DNA of 5,962 bases, taken from an uncultured Lachnospiraceae bacterium (GTDB lineage: Bacteria > Bacillota > Clostridia > Lachnospirales > Lachnospiraceae). Below the pieces are notes generated by a model. The model was not told the DNA's origin, ran no database searches, and was given only the letters and a program-made list of their open reading frames with translations. Position 1 is the stretch's first letter; each line of letters opens with the position of its first letter. The stretch is from the NCBI GenBank assembly GCA_937910785.1, contig CALDLG010000078.1, positions 1-5,962 of the forward strand, written 5' to 3'. The position numbers and the translations under genes were made by a program. This document shows positions 1-5,962 of the stretch, piece after piece.

Positions 1-142
1 GGTTTTACGTCGCATTCAGATGTTCATCGATGGATTTGAGCTGGTGCAGGGCTCAATGGACGATGTGTTTCTAAATGTAACCGGTAAGGCGCTGGAACAG
101 AATAATGATGGTGGACAGATGCCTGTAAGAGCGGCAAAATGA
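1..142 (+). CDS. ABC transporter ATP-binding protein, C-terminal end only (partial)
   Basis: The reading frame from base 2 is open from the window edge to a TGA at 140-142, giving 46 residues of a protein that begins upstream. The segment DDVFLNVTGKAL matches the conserved tail of ATPases of the DrrA/CcmA-like ABC-2 exporter family, where (S/L)(D/E)DVFLxLTG follows the nucleotide-binding domain. The Walker A, signature and Walker B motifs would lie upstream and are not visible. The next gene is an ABC-2 permease, which is the expected partner. In such systems the ATPase dimer on the cytoplasmic face powers export through the permease. The substrate cannot be read from this fragment. The family call is fairly secure because of both the tail motif and the neighbour. 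Confidence 0.85.
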   Translation, partial: VLRRIQMFIDGFELVQGSMDDVFLNVTGKALEQNNDGGQMPVRAAK

Positions 143-199
143 GGCCGGTATGAAGAAATAAGTAAGAGGCAGGGCTATTATATATAGTAAGGAATGTAT

Positions 200-391
200 A
201 TGGCATTGCATGCAACATGCAATAAGAAAGGAGCATAGCATTGCATGCAACATGCAATAAGGAAAGGAACATGGCATTGCATGCAACATGCAATAAGAAA
301 GGAACATGGCATTGCATGCAATAGGAAAGGAACATGGTATTGTGCACAATAAGGAAGGAACATGGCAAATTATCTGCAATAAGAAAACTAC
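200..391 (+). repeat. Tandem array of six 28-36 bp palindromic units between the ABC ATPase and permease genes
   Basis: Units begin at 200, 235, 271, 306, 334 and 362, with lengths 35, 36, 35, 28, 28 and 30. A possible eroded partial unit precedes them at about 186-199. Units 1-3 are near-identical: ATGGC or ATAGC, then ATTGCATGCAACATGCAAT, then AAGAAAGGAAC or a close variant. The 19-mer is a perfect 8-bp inverted repeat with a CAA loop, at 205-223, 240-258 and 276-294. It contains CATGCAA twice in tandem. Units 4 and 5 have only one copy and so carry 12-bp perfect palindromes, ATTGCATGCAAT (311-322) and ATTGTGCACAAT (339-350). Unit 6 is degenerate, with ATTATCTGCAAT at 369-380. Five units start with ATG shortly after an SD-like AAGGA, but most frames stop soon. 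No known repeat family is recognised. It may act as RNA hairpins, as protein-binding sites, or be a neutral minisatellite. Confidence 0.93.
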
Positions 392-403
392 ATGACATAT
401 GCG

Positions 404-409
404 GGAGGG
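404..409 (+). promoter_or_regulatory. Ribosome binding site that favours the 419 start of the permease
   Basis: GGAGGG lies about 9 bases before the ATG at 419. The in-frame upstream ATG at 392 sits inside the decaying end of the repeat array and has only AAGAAAACT-type sequence before it, a poor Shine-Dalgarno. Starting at 419 gives an N-terminus (MRAVMYLVKRN) that matches the usual short cytoplasmic lead of ABC-2 permeases before the first helix. Confidence 0.7.
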
Positions 410-418
410 AAAGAAAAT

Positions 419-1333
419 ATGAGAGCGGTAATGTATCTGGTGAAAAGAAATATTCTGATTTTTATGCGGGACAGGGGAACAGTGATTTCTTCGGTATTGT
501 CGATGCTAATCTCGCTGGGCCTGATGATTCTCTTTCTTGGGAACATGAACGTCGAGGATATCGTATATGCGTTGGAAAAGCTGGGGGGAAGCAGGGACAC
601 GGCGGCGGACCGGACCAACGCGGAGTACCTGATTACGATGTGGACAATAGCGGGAATCCTTCTTTCGAATACGGTAACGGTGACGATAACGGCAGTGGGC
701 AGTATGATAGAAGATGAAGTGAGCATGCGGCTTGCAAGCTTTTATGTAACGCCCGTAAAAAGGCTTGGAATTGCTTTCGGATATGTTTTCTCGGCATGGT
801 GTATCGCCGTCCTGCTGTGTGTAATTACAATGGCGGCTTCGCAGGGATATCTGGCAGCTGCCGGATTGGCGGCGCTTGGAGGGACGGCGCAGCTTAAACT
901 GTTCGGCATGATCGCGCTGAATGCCTTTGTCTATGCGGCGATCGGGTATCTGATTGCACTGTTTATCCATAGCGTGGGCGCCTGGAATGGTCTGCTTACG
1001 ATTGTCGGAACGCTGGTTGGATTTGCCGGTGGGATTTATCTGCCGATGTCGGTGATGCCGGAGCGGATTGCGGATATTCTGAAACATCTGCCGGTTCTGC
1101 ATGGTGCGGCAATGATGCGCGTTGTCTGCACGAAAGAGGCTGTGGAAACGACCTTTGCAGGAGCGCCGGCGGAGGCAGTGGAGATTTTCCGGGAAAAGAT
1201 GGGGATTACGGTCGTGATGGGGGATGGCCCGGTGCCGTTTGCCGCGCAGGCCGGGTATCTGTTTACGCTTGGCGCACTTACGATTGTGGTGGCCGTCGTG
1301 ATCAGCAGAAGAAAGAATCTGTATGACAGGTAA
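419..1333 (+). CDS. ABC-2 type transporter permease
   Basis: This is a 304-residue integral membrane subunit that would form the export channel with the ATPase encoded just upstream. The N-terminal VKRNILIFMRDRGTVISSVL (8-27) is the typical amphipathic lead into helix 1 of DrrB/YadH-like ABC-2 permeases. About six hydrophobic segments can be seen at roughly 21-41, 69-96, 114-140, 160-185, 188-207 and 276-296. The GFAGGIYLPMSVMPERIADI stretch (201-220) corresponds to the conserved Gx(F/Y)xPxxxMPxxL motif before the last extracellular part. An extracellular loop near 42-68 and a larger one near 220-272 are present. The length is normal for the family. An in-frame ATG at 392 would add nine residues, but the better RBS supports 419. 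The transported substrate is unknown; antimicrobial peptides, drugs or lipids are all possible. The adjoining LytTR gene suggests a regulated exporter. Confidence 0.9.
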   Translation: MRAVMYLVKRNILIFMRDRGTVISSVLSMLISLGLMILFLGNMNVEDIVYALEKLGGSRDTAADRTNAEYLITMWTIAGILLSNTVTVTITAVGSMIEDEVSMRLASFYVTPVKRLGIAFGYVFSAWCIAVLLCVITMAASQGYLAAAGLAALGGTAQLKLFGMIALNAFVYAAIGYLIALFIHSVGAWNGLLTIVGTLVGFAGGIYLPMSVMPERIADILKHLPVLHGAAMMRVVCTKEAVETTFAGAPAEAVEIFREKMGITVVMGDGPVPFAAQAGYLFTLGALTIVVAVVISRRKNLYDR

Positions 1334-1431
1334 GCGATGCGATAAAGAAACTGCGATATGGAAAGCGTTACGGCCTGCCGGTACCCAGATTGAGAAATGA
1401 TATGAATGCGAAAAATGAGGACTGATTTTAT

Positions 1432-1869
1432 ATGAAAATTATTATAGAAGATATCGGACCGGAGGAGGAAGAGGCGGTGATCATCCGCTGCCGTGAGGTG
1501 GACGAAGCTGTTTTGCAGCTTGTAAATGCTCTGAAGGTGAAAAAGGAAAAACTGACGGTCAGACAGGGAGAGAAGATTCTCCAGATAGAACCGGGCAATA
1601 TCTATTATATTGAGGCGGTTGATAATAAGGTTTTTCTTTATCTGGAAAACAGCGTATATGAAACGAGAATGAAGCTATATGAGCTGGAAAGGCGTTTTGC
1701 GGGAACTGATTTTTTCAGAGTGTCCAAATCGGTGATTCTGAATCTGGCAAAGGTCAGGAGCTTCACGCCGGGGTTCAACGGAAGGTTCGAGGCATTGATG
1801 AGAAACGGAGAGCGCGTCGGAATTTCGAGACAGTATGTGCCGCTTTTAAAAAATAAGCTTGGCATATGA
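1432..1869 (+). CDS. LytTR family DNA-binding transcriptional regulator, stand-alone
   Basis: This is a 145-residue protein with a LytTR DNA-binding domain from about residue 42 to the end. Recognisable elements are GNIYYIEAVDNKVFLYL (55-71), the FFRVSKSVILNLAKVRSF segment (94-111) and NGERVGISRQYVPLLKNKL (125-143), which carries the usual basic and Arg-Gln-Tyr contacts. The first 40 residues form a short alpha/beta lead, and there is no receiver domain, so it is not a classical response regulator. The start is supported by GAGGA about 10 bases upstream. The gene follows the permease by 98 bp, with no convincing terminator or promoter in the gap, and precedes the DUF3021 gene. LytTR proteins of this size paired with a small membrane protein form LytTR regulatory systems, such as HdrRM and BrsRM of Streptococcus mutans. 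There the membrane protein restrains the regulator. By inference it controls its own operon and possibly the transporter. Confidence 0.92.
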   Translation: MKIIIEDIGPEEEEAVIIRCREVDEAVLQLVNALKVKKEKLTVRQGEKILQIEPGNIYYIEAVDNKVFLYLENSVYETRMKLYELERRFAGTDFFRVSKSVILNLAKVRSFTPGFNGRFEALMRNGERVGISRQYVPLLKNKLGI

Positions 1870-1892
1870 CGGAGACTTTTTGGAATTGTTTG

Positions 1893-1928
1893 TACCGATG
1901 CAGGCGGCAATGATACCGATGCAGGCGG
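1893..1928 (+). repeat. 15-bp perfect direct repeat with 21-bp period in the LytTR-DUF3021 gap
   Basis: TACCGATGCAGGCGG occurs at 1893-1907 and again at 1914-1928, separated by six bases. The 21-bp period equals two helical turns, which is the geometry of LytTR-type direct-repeat sites. The sequence fits the general LytTR consensus only partly (ACCGAT against W-M-M-GTT). It ends six bases before the AGGAGG ribosome binding site of the next gene. It could be a regulator site, a leader RNA element or a small tandem duplication. Confidence 0.85.
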
Positions 1929-1948
1929 TAAATCAGGAGGTGTAGAAG

Positions 1949-2377
1949 ATGTTATCAAGAATCAAGGAAGTCTTGCAGACGTTTCCCTATGTCGTAACCG
2001 GTGTGCTTTTTGCATGCGCTTTGTTTATTACGATTTTCAACGAAGAAGCGTATATTCCGGCAGGTCTTTTCTGGCAGATACTGGCCGTATCTTTCCTGTG
2101 CGTACTGGGAGATCTTTTTTTCCCGCAGAGGGATATGACCGGACGGGAGCGCAGGGTACGCAGACTGCTGCATTATCTTTATATCAATGTGGTGGTTTTC
2201 GGAAGCGGCCGGATTTTTCATTGGTACGATGCGGGAAATCTGATCATGAATGCATTTATTTTTTTGATGATCATTGTGATATGCTATTCGGTATCCTTTG
2301 TGATACAGCGGAGAAACAGGAGGCTTTCGGAACTGTTGAATGAACGTCTGGAGCAGTATCAGAATAAAATGCAATAA
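1949..2377 (+). CDS. DUF3021 family four-helix membrane protein, likely partner of the LytTR regulator
   Basis: This is a 142-residue protein with four hydrophobic segments at about 12-30, 37-57, 74-90 and 97-119. A basic cytoplasmic tail follows (RRNRR at 121-125), then a short helical, coiled-coil-like end (SELLNERLEQYQNKMQ). Length, topology and position directly after a stand-alone LytTR gene match the DUF3021 family. AGGAGG eight bases before the ATG makes the start clear. It lies 79 bp after the LytTR stop, so the two are probably cotranscribed. By analogy with the HdrM and BrsM membrane proteins it may sequester or inhibit the LytTR regulator at the membrane and release it on a signal; this is inference, as no ligand-binding site can be read. 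The loop RDMTGRERRVRR (61-72) between helices 2 and 3 is strongly basic, consistent with a cytoplasmic location and possible contact with the regulator. Confidence 0.85.
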   Translation: MLSRIKEVLQTFPYVVTGVLFACALFITIFNEEAYIPAGLFWQILAVSFLCVLGDLFFPQRDMTGRERRVRRLLHYLYINVVVFGSGRIFHWYDAGNLIMNAFIFLMIIVICYSVSFVIQRRNRRLSELLNERLEQYQNKMQ

Positions 2378-2425
2378 GTAAGTACGGCGGAAGCAGACAA
2401 GGTATGACTGACCGATAAAAATAAA

Positions 2426-2454
2426 TTGCCATGCGTCCTTATTCGTTATATAAT
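2426..2454 (+). promoter_or_regulatory. Sigma-A type promoter for the trpB2-like gene
   Basis: The -35 box TTGCCA (2426-2431) is followed after exactly 17 bases by a perfect TATAAT -10 box (2449-2454). Transcription would begin near 2461, leaving a leader of about 70 nt before the trpB2-like start codon. The surroundings are AT-rich, as usual for such promoters. An imperfect AT dyad (ATAATA-TTT-TATTAT, 2450-2464) overlaps the -10 and start region, but may be chance. It separates the transporter/LytTR unit from the TrpB2/kinase unit. Confidence 0.75.
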
Positions 2455-2529
2455 ATTTTATTATGGGCTTTTATAGATTTGGATCTTCTTACCAAATACT
2501 GCAGGCCGGAGGAAAGGCAGGATAATTGA

Positions 2530-3897
2530 ATGGATCAGAAAATACCTTATAAAATTTATCTGGAAGAACAGGAAATGCCGGAGCAGTGGTATAATGTGCG
2601 CGCCGACATGAAAAAGAAACCGGCGCCGATCTTAAATCCCGGAACGTTACAGCCGATTACGGAGGATGAGCTTTCTGCTGTTTTCTGTCGGGAACTGGCG
2701 AAGCAGGAGCTGGACGATACGACACCGTATTTTGATATTCCACAGGAGATTCGGGATTTTTATAAGATGTATCGGCCGTCGCCGCTTGTCCGGGCGTATT
2801 GTCTGGAGGAAAAGCTGGGGACGCCGGCGCATATTTATTATAAATTTGAAGGCAATAATACGTCGGGAAGCCATAAACTCAATTCTGCGATTGCGCAGGC
2901 TTATTATGCGAAAAGACAGGGGTTAAAAGGGGTGACGACGGAGACCGGGGCAGGCCAGTGGGGGACGGCGCTTTCCATGGCGTGTTCTTATTTTGATCTG
3001 GACTGCCAGGTTTATATGGTGAAGTGCTCTTATGAGCAGAAGCCTTTCAGACGGGAGGTTATGCGTACCTATGGCGCAAAAGTGACGCCTTCCCCTTCCA
3101 TGAATACGAAAGTCGGGCGTAAAATTAATGAGGAATTTCCGGGAACGACAGGAAGTCTTGGATGTGCCATTTCCGAAGCGGTGGAGGCCGCTACGGAGCA
3201 GGAAGGATATCGTTACGTACTGGGCTCGGTGCTTTCGCAGGTATTGCTGCATCAGTCTATCATTGGTCTGGAGACCAAAGCGGCTTTGGATAAATACGGC
3301 ATTAAGGCCGATATGGTTATCGGCTGTGCCGGCGGCGGTTCCAATCTGGGAGGATTAATTTCACCTTTTGCGGGGGAAATTTTAAGGGGAGAAGCAAATT
3401 ATCAGATGATCGCGGTAGAACCGGCATCCTGTCCGAGTCTGACACGTGGCGTTTATGCGTATGATTTTTGCGATACGGGAAAAGTCTGTCCGCTTTCGAA
3501 AATGTATACGCTGGGAAGTGGTTTCATTCCTTCCGCGAATCATGCGGGAGGGCTTCGGTATCATGGTATGAGCTCCACGGTTTCCGAACTGTATGATCAG
3601 GGACTGCTGGAAGCCAGAAGCGTAGAGCAGACGGAGGTATTCCGGGCGGCCGAGACATTTGCGAGAGTGGAAGGAATCCTTCCGGCTCCGGAGAGCAGCC
3701 ATGCGATTAAGGTCGCTATCGATGAGGCGATGAAGTGTAAGGAGACCGGGGAGGAGAAGAATATCGTGTTTGGCCTTACCGGAACCGGTTATTTTGACAT
3801 GGTTGCCTATCAGCGGTACAACGATGGTAAGATGGAGGATTATATTCCCACGGATGAAGAGCTGGAGCGCGCGATTGCAAAACTTCCGAAGATCTGA
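2530..3897 (+). CDS. trpB: TrpB2-type tryptophan synthase beta-like PLP-dependent enzyme
   Basis: This is a complete 455-residue fold-type II PLP enzyme of the TrpB2 (TrpB-related) subgroup. It would join indole to an activated serine to give L-tryptophan; some TrpB2 enzymes prefer O-phosphoserine. GSHKLNSA (113-120) holds the PLP Schiff-base lysine K116. TETGAGQWG (137-145) holds the catalytic glutamate E138, with tryptophan where TrpB1 enzymes usually have histidine. CAGGGSN (266-272) is the PLP phosphate-binding loop. EPASCPSLTRG (297-307) and the C-terminal FGLTGTGYFDM (414-424) are further typical segments. The long N-terminal part before YRPSPLVRA (81-89) and the total length fit TrpB2 rather than the roughly 400-residue TrpB1. 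AGGA seven bases before the ATG and GGAGG further up support the start. No trpA or other trp genes are in the window, so it may serve indole salvage or a different amino acid substrate. No active-site residue looks missing. Confidence 0.93.
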   Translation: MDQKIPYKIYLEEQEMPEQWYNVRADMKKKPAPILNPGTLQPITEDELSAVFCRELAKQELDDTTPYFDIPQEIRDFYKMYRPSPLVRAYCLEEKLGTPAHIYYKFEGNNTSGSHKLNSAIAQAYYAKRQGLKGVTTETGAGQWGTALSMACSYFDLDCQVYMVKCSYEQKPFRREVMRTYGAKVTPSPSMNTKVGRKINEEFPGTTGSLGCAISEAVEAATEQEGYRYVLGSVLSQVLLHQSIIGLETKAALDKYGIKADMVIGCAGGGSNLGGLISPFAGEILRGEANYQMIAVEPASCPSLTRGVYAYDFCDTGKVCPLSKMYTLGSGFIPSANHAGGLRYHGMSSTVSELYDQGLLEARSVEQTEVFRAAETFARVEGILPAPESSHAIKVAIDEAMKCKETGEEKNIVFGLTGTGYFDMVAYQRYNDGKMEDYIPTDEELERAIAKLPKI

Positions 3898-3945
3898 TGG
3901 CGTATCGGAGATATGACAAACGATGTAAAAGTCTGGGGATTGTAG

Positions 3946-5962
3946 ATGAATAAAAAAAGAAATAGAAATATATCGGACAAAGGGGTTCCTCTGTTTCTTT
4001 CAATTCTGAGCGTTTTTCTGATTCTGGGAGGCATTGTGTTTTCAGTTTCCGGAAAGATATCGAAACAGATGTCTGCCTCAGCAATTTCGAATCTGAATGA
4101 GAGTCTGGATTTGATAAAATGTACGATAGAGTCGATTTTGGATAAAGAGGCGGAGTTTCAGAAGCTGATGGCGCAGGAAATGGCCATGAGGGAGGAACCG
4201 GAGGAGTATATCCGTACCTATGTGAAGAATCAGACGATGGTGAAAATTTCCTTTATCCGGGAGGGAAAAACGGAAGGCATTTCCAGTACGGGAGATGTTT
4301 TTACCGAGGAAGAAATGGACTTTTCTCCGGATGCAACGATAGACGGACTGGAAGTTTCCCGTTCTTATATGAATTATATGGGGACATGGGCATATACCAT
4401 CAAATGTCCCGTGATAAAGGAGGAACAGAGAATCGGTGCGCTCTATGTGGAGTATACTTATGATTCTCTTGATAAATCACTCCCCGACAGGTTTTATGAT
4501 AACAATGCCGTACTTTATGTTATGGATGCAAAGACGGAAAGATTTGTGTTGAAACCAAAGGGAATAGGTGAGCGGAGCGCAGGGCACCTGAATCTGGAGG
4601 ATTTCTACAGCGCCAATGAAATTCAGGAGGAAGATCTTCGCGCTGAAGTGGAAAACTGCGTTCAGAGCGGAAAGGATATCATGTTCTATCATGATATCCG
4701 GGGAGAAAGTGCCCTGAATTATATGTGGACGGTTAATGGCGGTACGATTTATCTGATTGGATATGTACCGGTCGAGGCGATTCTGCAGGAAGGAAAGTTT
4801 GTAAATCACAATATTTTTATTGTTGTGGCAGTTATGCTGATTGCTTTTTTTCTCTGCTGCATTTTGTATTATTTTAATCAGAGACAACAGAGAAAAATCA
4901 TGCGGGAGCGGGAGGCGGAAAGAGAGCTGCATAATAAGCAGCTGGCGGAGGCATTGCATGCCGCACAGCTGGCGAGCAGTTCCAAGACGACGTTTCTTTC
5001 CAATATGTCCCATGATATCCGTACGCCGATGAATGCGGTTCTCGGATTTACCACACTGCTTGAAAAGGATGCGGATAATCCGGATAAGGTGAGAGAGTAT
5101 ACGAAAAAAATTATGGCATCCGGACAGCATCTGCTCAGTCTGATTAACGATATTCTGGATGTTTCCAAGATTGAAAGCGGAAAGGTCATTCTGAACATAG
5201 AAGAGTTTACGCTGAATGATCTGGTATCTTCCATTGACGCAATCGTCCGTCCCATGGCAAGCCAAAGAAAGCAGGAATTTCATGTGGAGGTAAAGGATAT
5301 CAGGCATGAACGTCTGCTGGGCGATGAAACGAGAATCAATCAGATTCTGATTAATCTTCTTTCCAATGCCGTAAAATATACGCCGGAGAGCGGAAATATC
5401 TGGTTCCGTATGATTGGTTTAAAGCAGCGGTCCAGTCAGTTTGAACATATCCGGATCGAAGTGGAAGACGACGGATACGGCATGACGCAGGAGTATTTAA
5501 AAACGATCTTCGATGCGTTCACGAGAGCGGAAAACAGTACGACGAACAAGGTTCAGGGTACTGGTCTTGGCATGGCCATCACCAAAAATATTGTGGAGCT
5601 CATGGGAGGAACCATCGAAGTTTTCAGTGAAGTCGATAAGGGAAGTCTTTTCCGGGTGGAACTGGAGTTCCGCATACCGGAGGGACAGACGGATAAGCTG
5701 TTCTGGGAAAAATGCGGCATTTCCCGTATTCTGTCACTGAACGGAGACAAACAGGAGAGCAGAAATATTCAGATGCTCATGGCAGATATGAATGTTACGG
5801 TGGAAAGCGTTTTCGACGTGGAAGAAGCCCTGCATATGATACGGAATGCCGGAAATACGGATAATGGCTATCATCTGGTTCTTTTTGACTGGGATGCGAC
5901 GAAGCTTGGCGGCATTCGAAATGCGGATAAGATCCGGAAGGCGCTTCCGAAAACAGTTCCTC
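3946..5962 (+). CDS. Hybrid sensor histidine kinase, N-terminal 672 residues (runs off the window)
   Basis: The frame is open from ATG 3946 to the window end. An in-frame TAG directly precedes the ATG, and GGGGA lies six bases upstream, so the start is firm. Order of parts: cytoplasmic basic lead (1-13); TM1 (14-34); extracellular sensor of about 250 residues (35-288), probably a Cache-like double PAS-fold module; TM2 (289-310); coiled-coil linker (311-345); HisKA with SNMSHDIRTP and phospho-acceptor H356; HATPase with N-box NLLSNAVKY (N474), G1 VEDDGYGM (506-513), F-box IFDAF near 521-525 and G2 GTGLG (538-542). A receiver-like domain starts near 594. It has the LVLFDWD acceptor region (D648), but the usual N-terminal acidic pair is replaced by N599-G600. 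It follows the TrpB2-like gene by 48 bp without a visible terminator, so cotranscription is likely. The ligand is unknown. Further receiver or Hpt domains may lie downstream. Confidence 0.93.
   Translation, partial: MNKKRNRNISDKGVPLFLSILSVFLILGGIVFSVSGKISKQMSASAISNLNESLDLIKCTIESILDKEAEFQKLMAQEMAMREEPEEYIRTYVKNQTMVKISFIREGKTEGISSTGDVFTEEEMDFSPDATIDGLEVSRSYMNYMGTWAYTIKCPVIKEEQRIGALYVEYTYDSLDKSLPDRFYDNNAVLYVMDAKTERFVLKPKGIGERSAGHLNLEDFYSANEIQEEDLRAEVENCVQSGKDIMFYHDIRGESALNYMWTVNGGTIYLIGYVPVEAILQEGKFVNHNIFIVVAVMLIAFFLCCILYYFNQRQQRKIMREREAERELHNKQLAEALHAAQLASSSKTTFLSNMSHDIRTPMNAVLGFTTLLEKDADNPDKVREYTKKIMASGQHLLSLINDILDVSKIESGKVILNIEEFTLNDLVSSIDAIVRPMASQRKQEFHVEVKDIRHERLLGDETRINQILINLLSNAVKYTPESGNIWFRMIGLKQRSSQFEHIRIEVEDDGYGMTQEYLKTIFDAFTRAENSTTNKVQGTGLGMAITKNIVELMGGTIEVFSEVDKGSLFRVELEFRIPEGQTDKLFWEKCGISRILSLNGDKQESRNIQMLMADMNVTVESVFDVEEALHMIRNAGNTDNGYHLVLFDWDATKLGGIRNADKIRKALPKTVP

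Noticed and set aside
200..391. CRISPR array
   Set aside because: Units are contiguous and lack unique spacers, unit length varies (28-36 bp), and no cas genes are nearby.
24..398. Three overlapping open frames on the minus strand across the repeat array (up to 124 codons)
   Set aside because: They arise because the reverse complement of the repeat unit has no stop in any frame. The products are low-complexity Cys/His/Leu repeats without a domain, and array length rather than coding selection explains them.
334..717. Plus-strand 127-codon ORF starting in repeat unit 5
   Set aside because: It overlaps the permease in another frame for 300 bases, and its predicted product is polar, glycine-rich and unlike any family I know.
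1366..1386. Terminator between the permease and LytTR genes
   Set aside because: The CGGC/GCCG stem is only 4 bp with a 2-nt loop and no T-run follows.
2463..2525. Twenty-codon ORF in the trpB2 leader, a possible leader peptide
   Set aside because: Its ATG would lie at about +2 of the predicted transcript with no ribosome binding site, it has no Trp codons, and no attenuator hairpin or terminator follows.
2455..2529. T-box or tryptophan riboswitch/attenuator upstream of trpB2
   Set aside because: The leader is only about 70 nt and lacks the T-box sequence, a terminator hairpin and a U-run.
4477..5307. 276-codon minus-strand ORF
   Set aside because: It is antisense to the kinase, whose sensor, TM2, H-box and HisKA region is clearly coding on the plus strand. 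The minus product shows no domain.

Overview
The window looks like part of a Firmicutes chromosome, most likely Lachnospiraceae or a related gut Clostridia. The basis is purine-rich Shine-Dalgarno sequences, moderate GC, a hybrid histidine kinase with the MSHDIRTP-type H-box common in that group, and a LytTR/DUF3021 pair beside an ABC-2 transporter. The assignment rests on style and gene content; no species can be named. All supported genes are on the + strand.

Layout. (1) 1-142: the last 46 codons of an ABC transporter ATPase. (2) 143-418: a gene-free gap. Most of it (200-391) is a decaying tandem array of 28-36 bp units. Each of the first five units carries a short palindrome or hairpin followed by a purine-rich SD-like stretch; five of the six units begin with ATG. 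(3) 419-1333: the ABC-2 type permease partner of the ATPase. (4) 1432-1869: a stand-alone LytTR DNA-binding regulator without a receiver domain. (5) 1949-2377: a four-helix DUF3021 membrane protein. A 15-bp direct repeat with 21-bp period lies between genes 4 and 5. (6) 2378-2529: an intergenic region with a near-consensus sigma-A promoter. (7) 2530-3897: a complete TrpB2-type tryptophan synthase beta-like PLP enzyme. (8) 3946 to the window end: a large hybrid sensor histidine kinase, cut off by the window in a degenerate receiver domain.

How it fits together. Genes 1, 3, 4 and 5 resemble a self-regulated export module: an ABC-2 exporter plus a LytTR regulator and a membrane protein that may control it, the architecture described for LytTR regulatory systems in streptococci. 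TrpB2 and the kinase appear to form a second transcription unit starting at the 2426-2454 promoter, separated by only 48 bp and no visible terminator. No trpA or other trp genes are in the window, so TrpB2 is orphaned here. The most unusual feature is the palindromic repeat array between the two transporter subunit genes.
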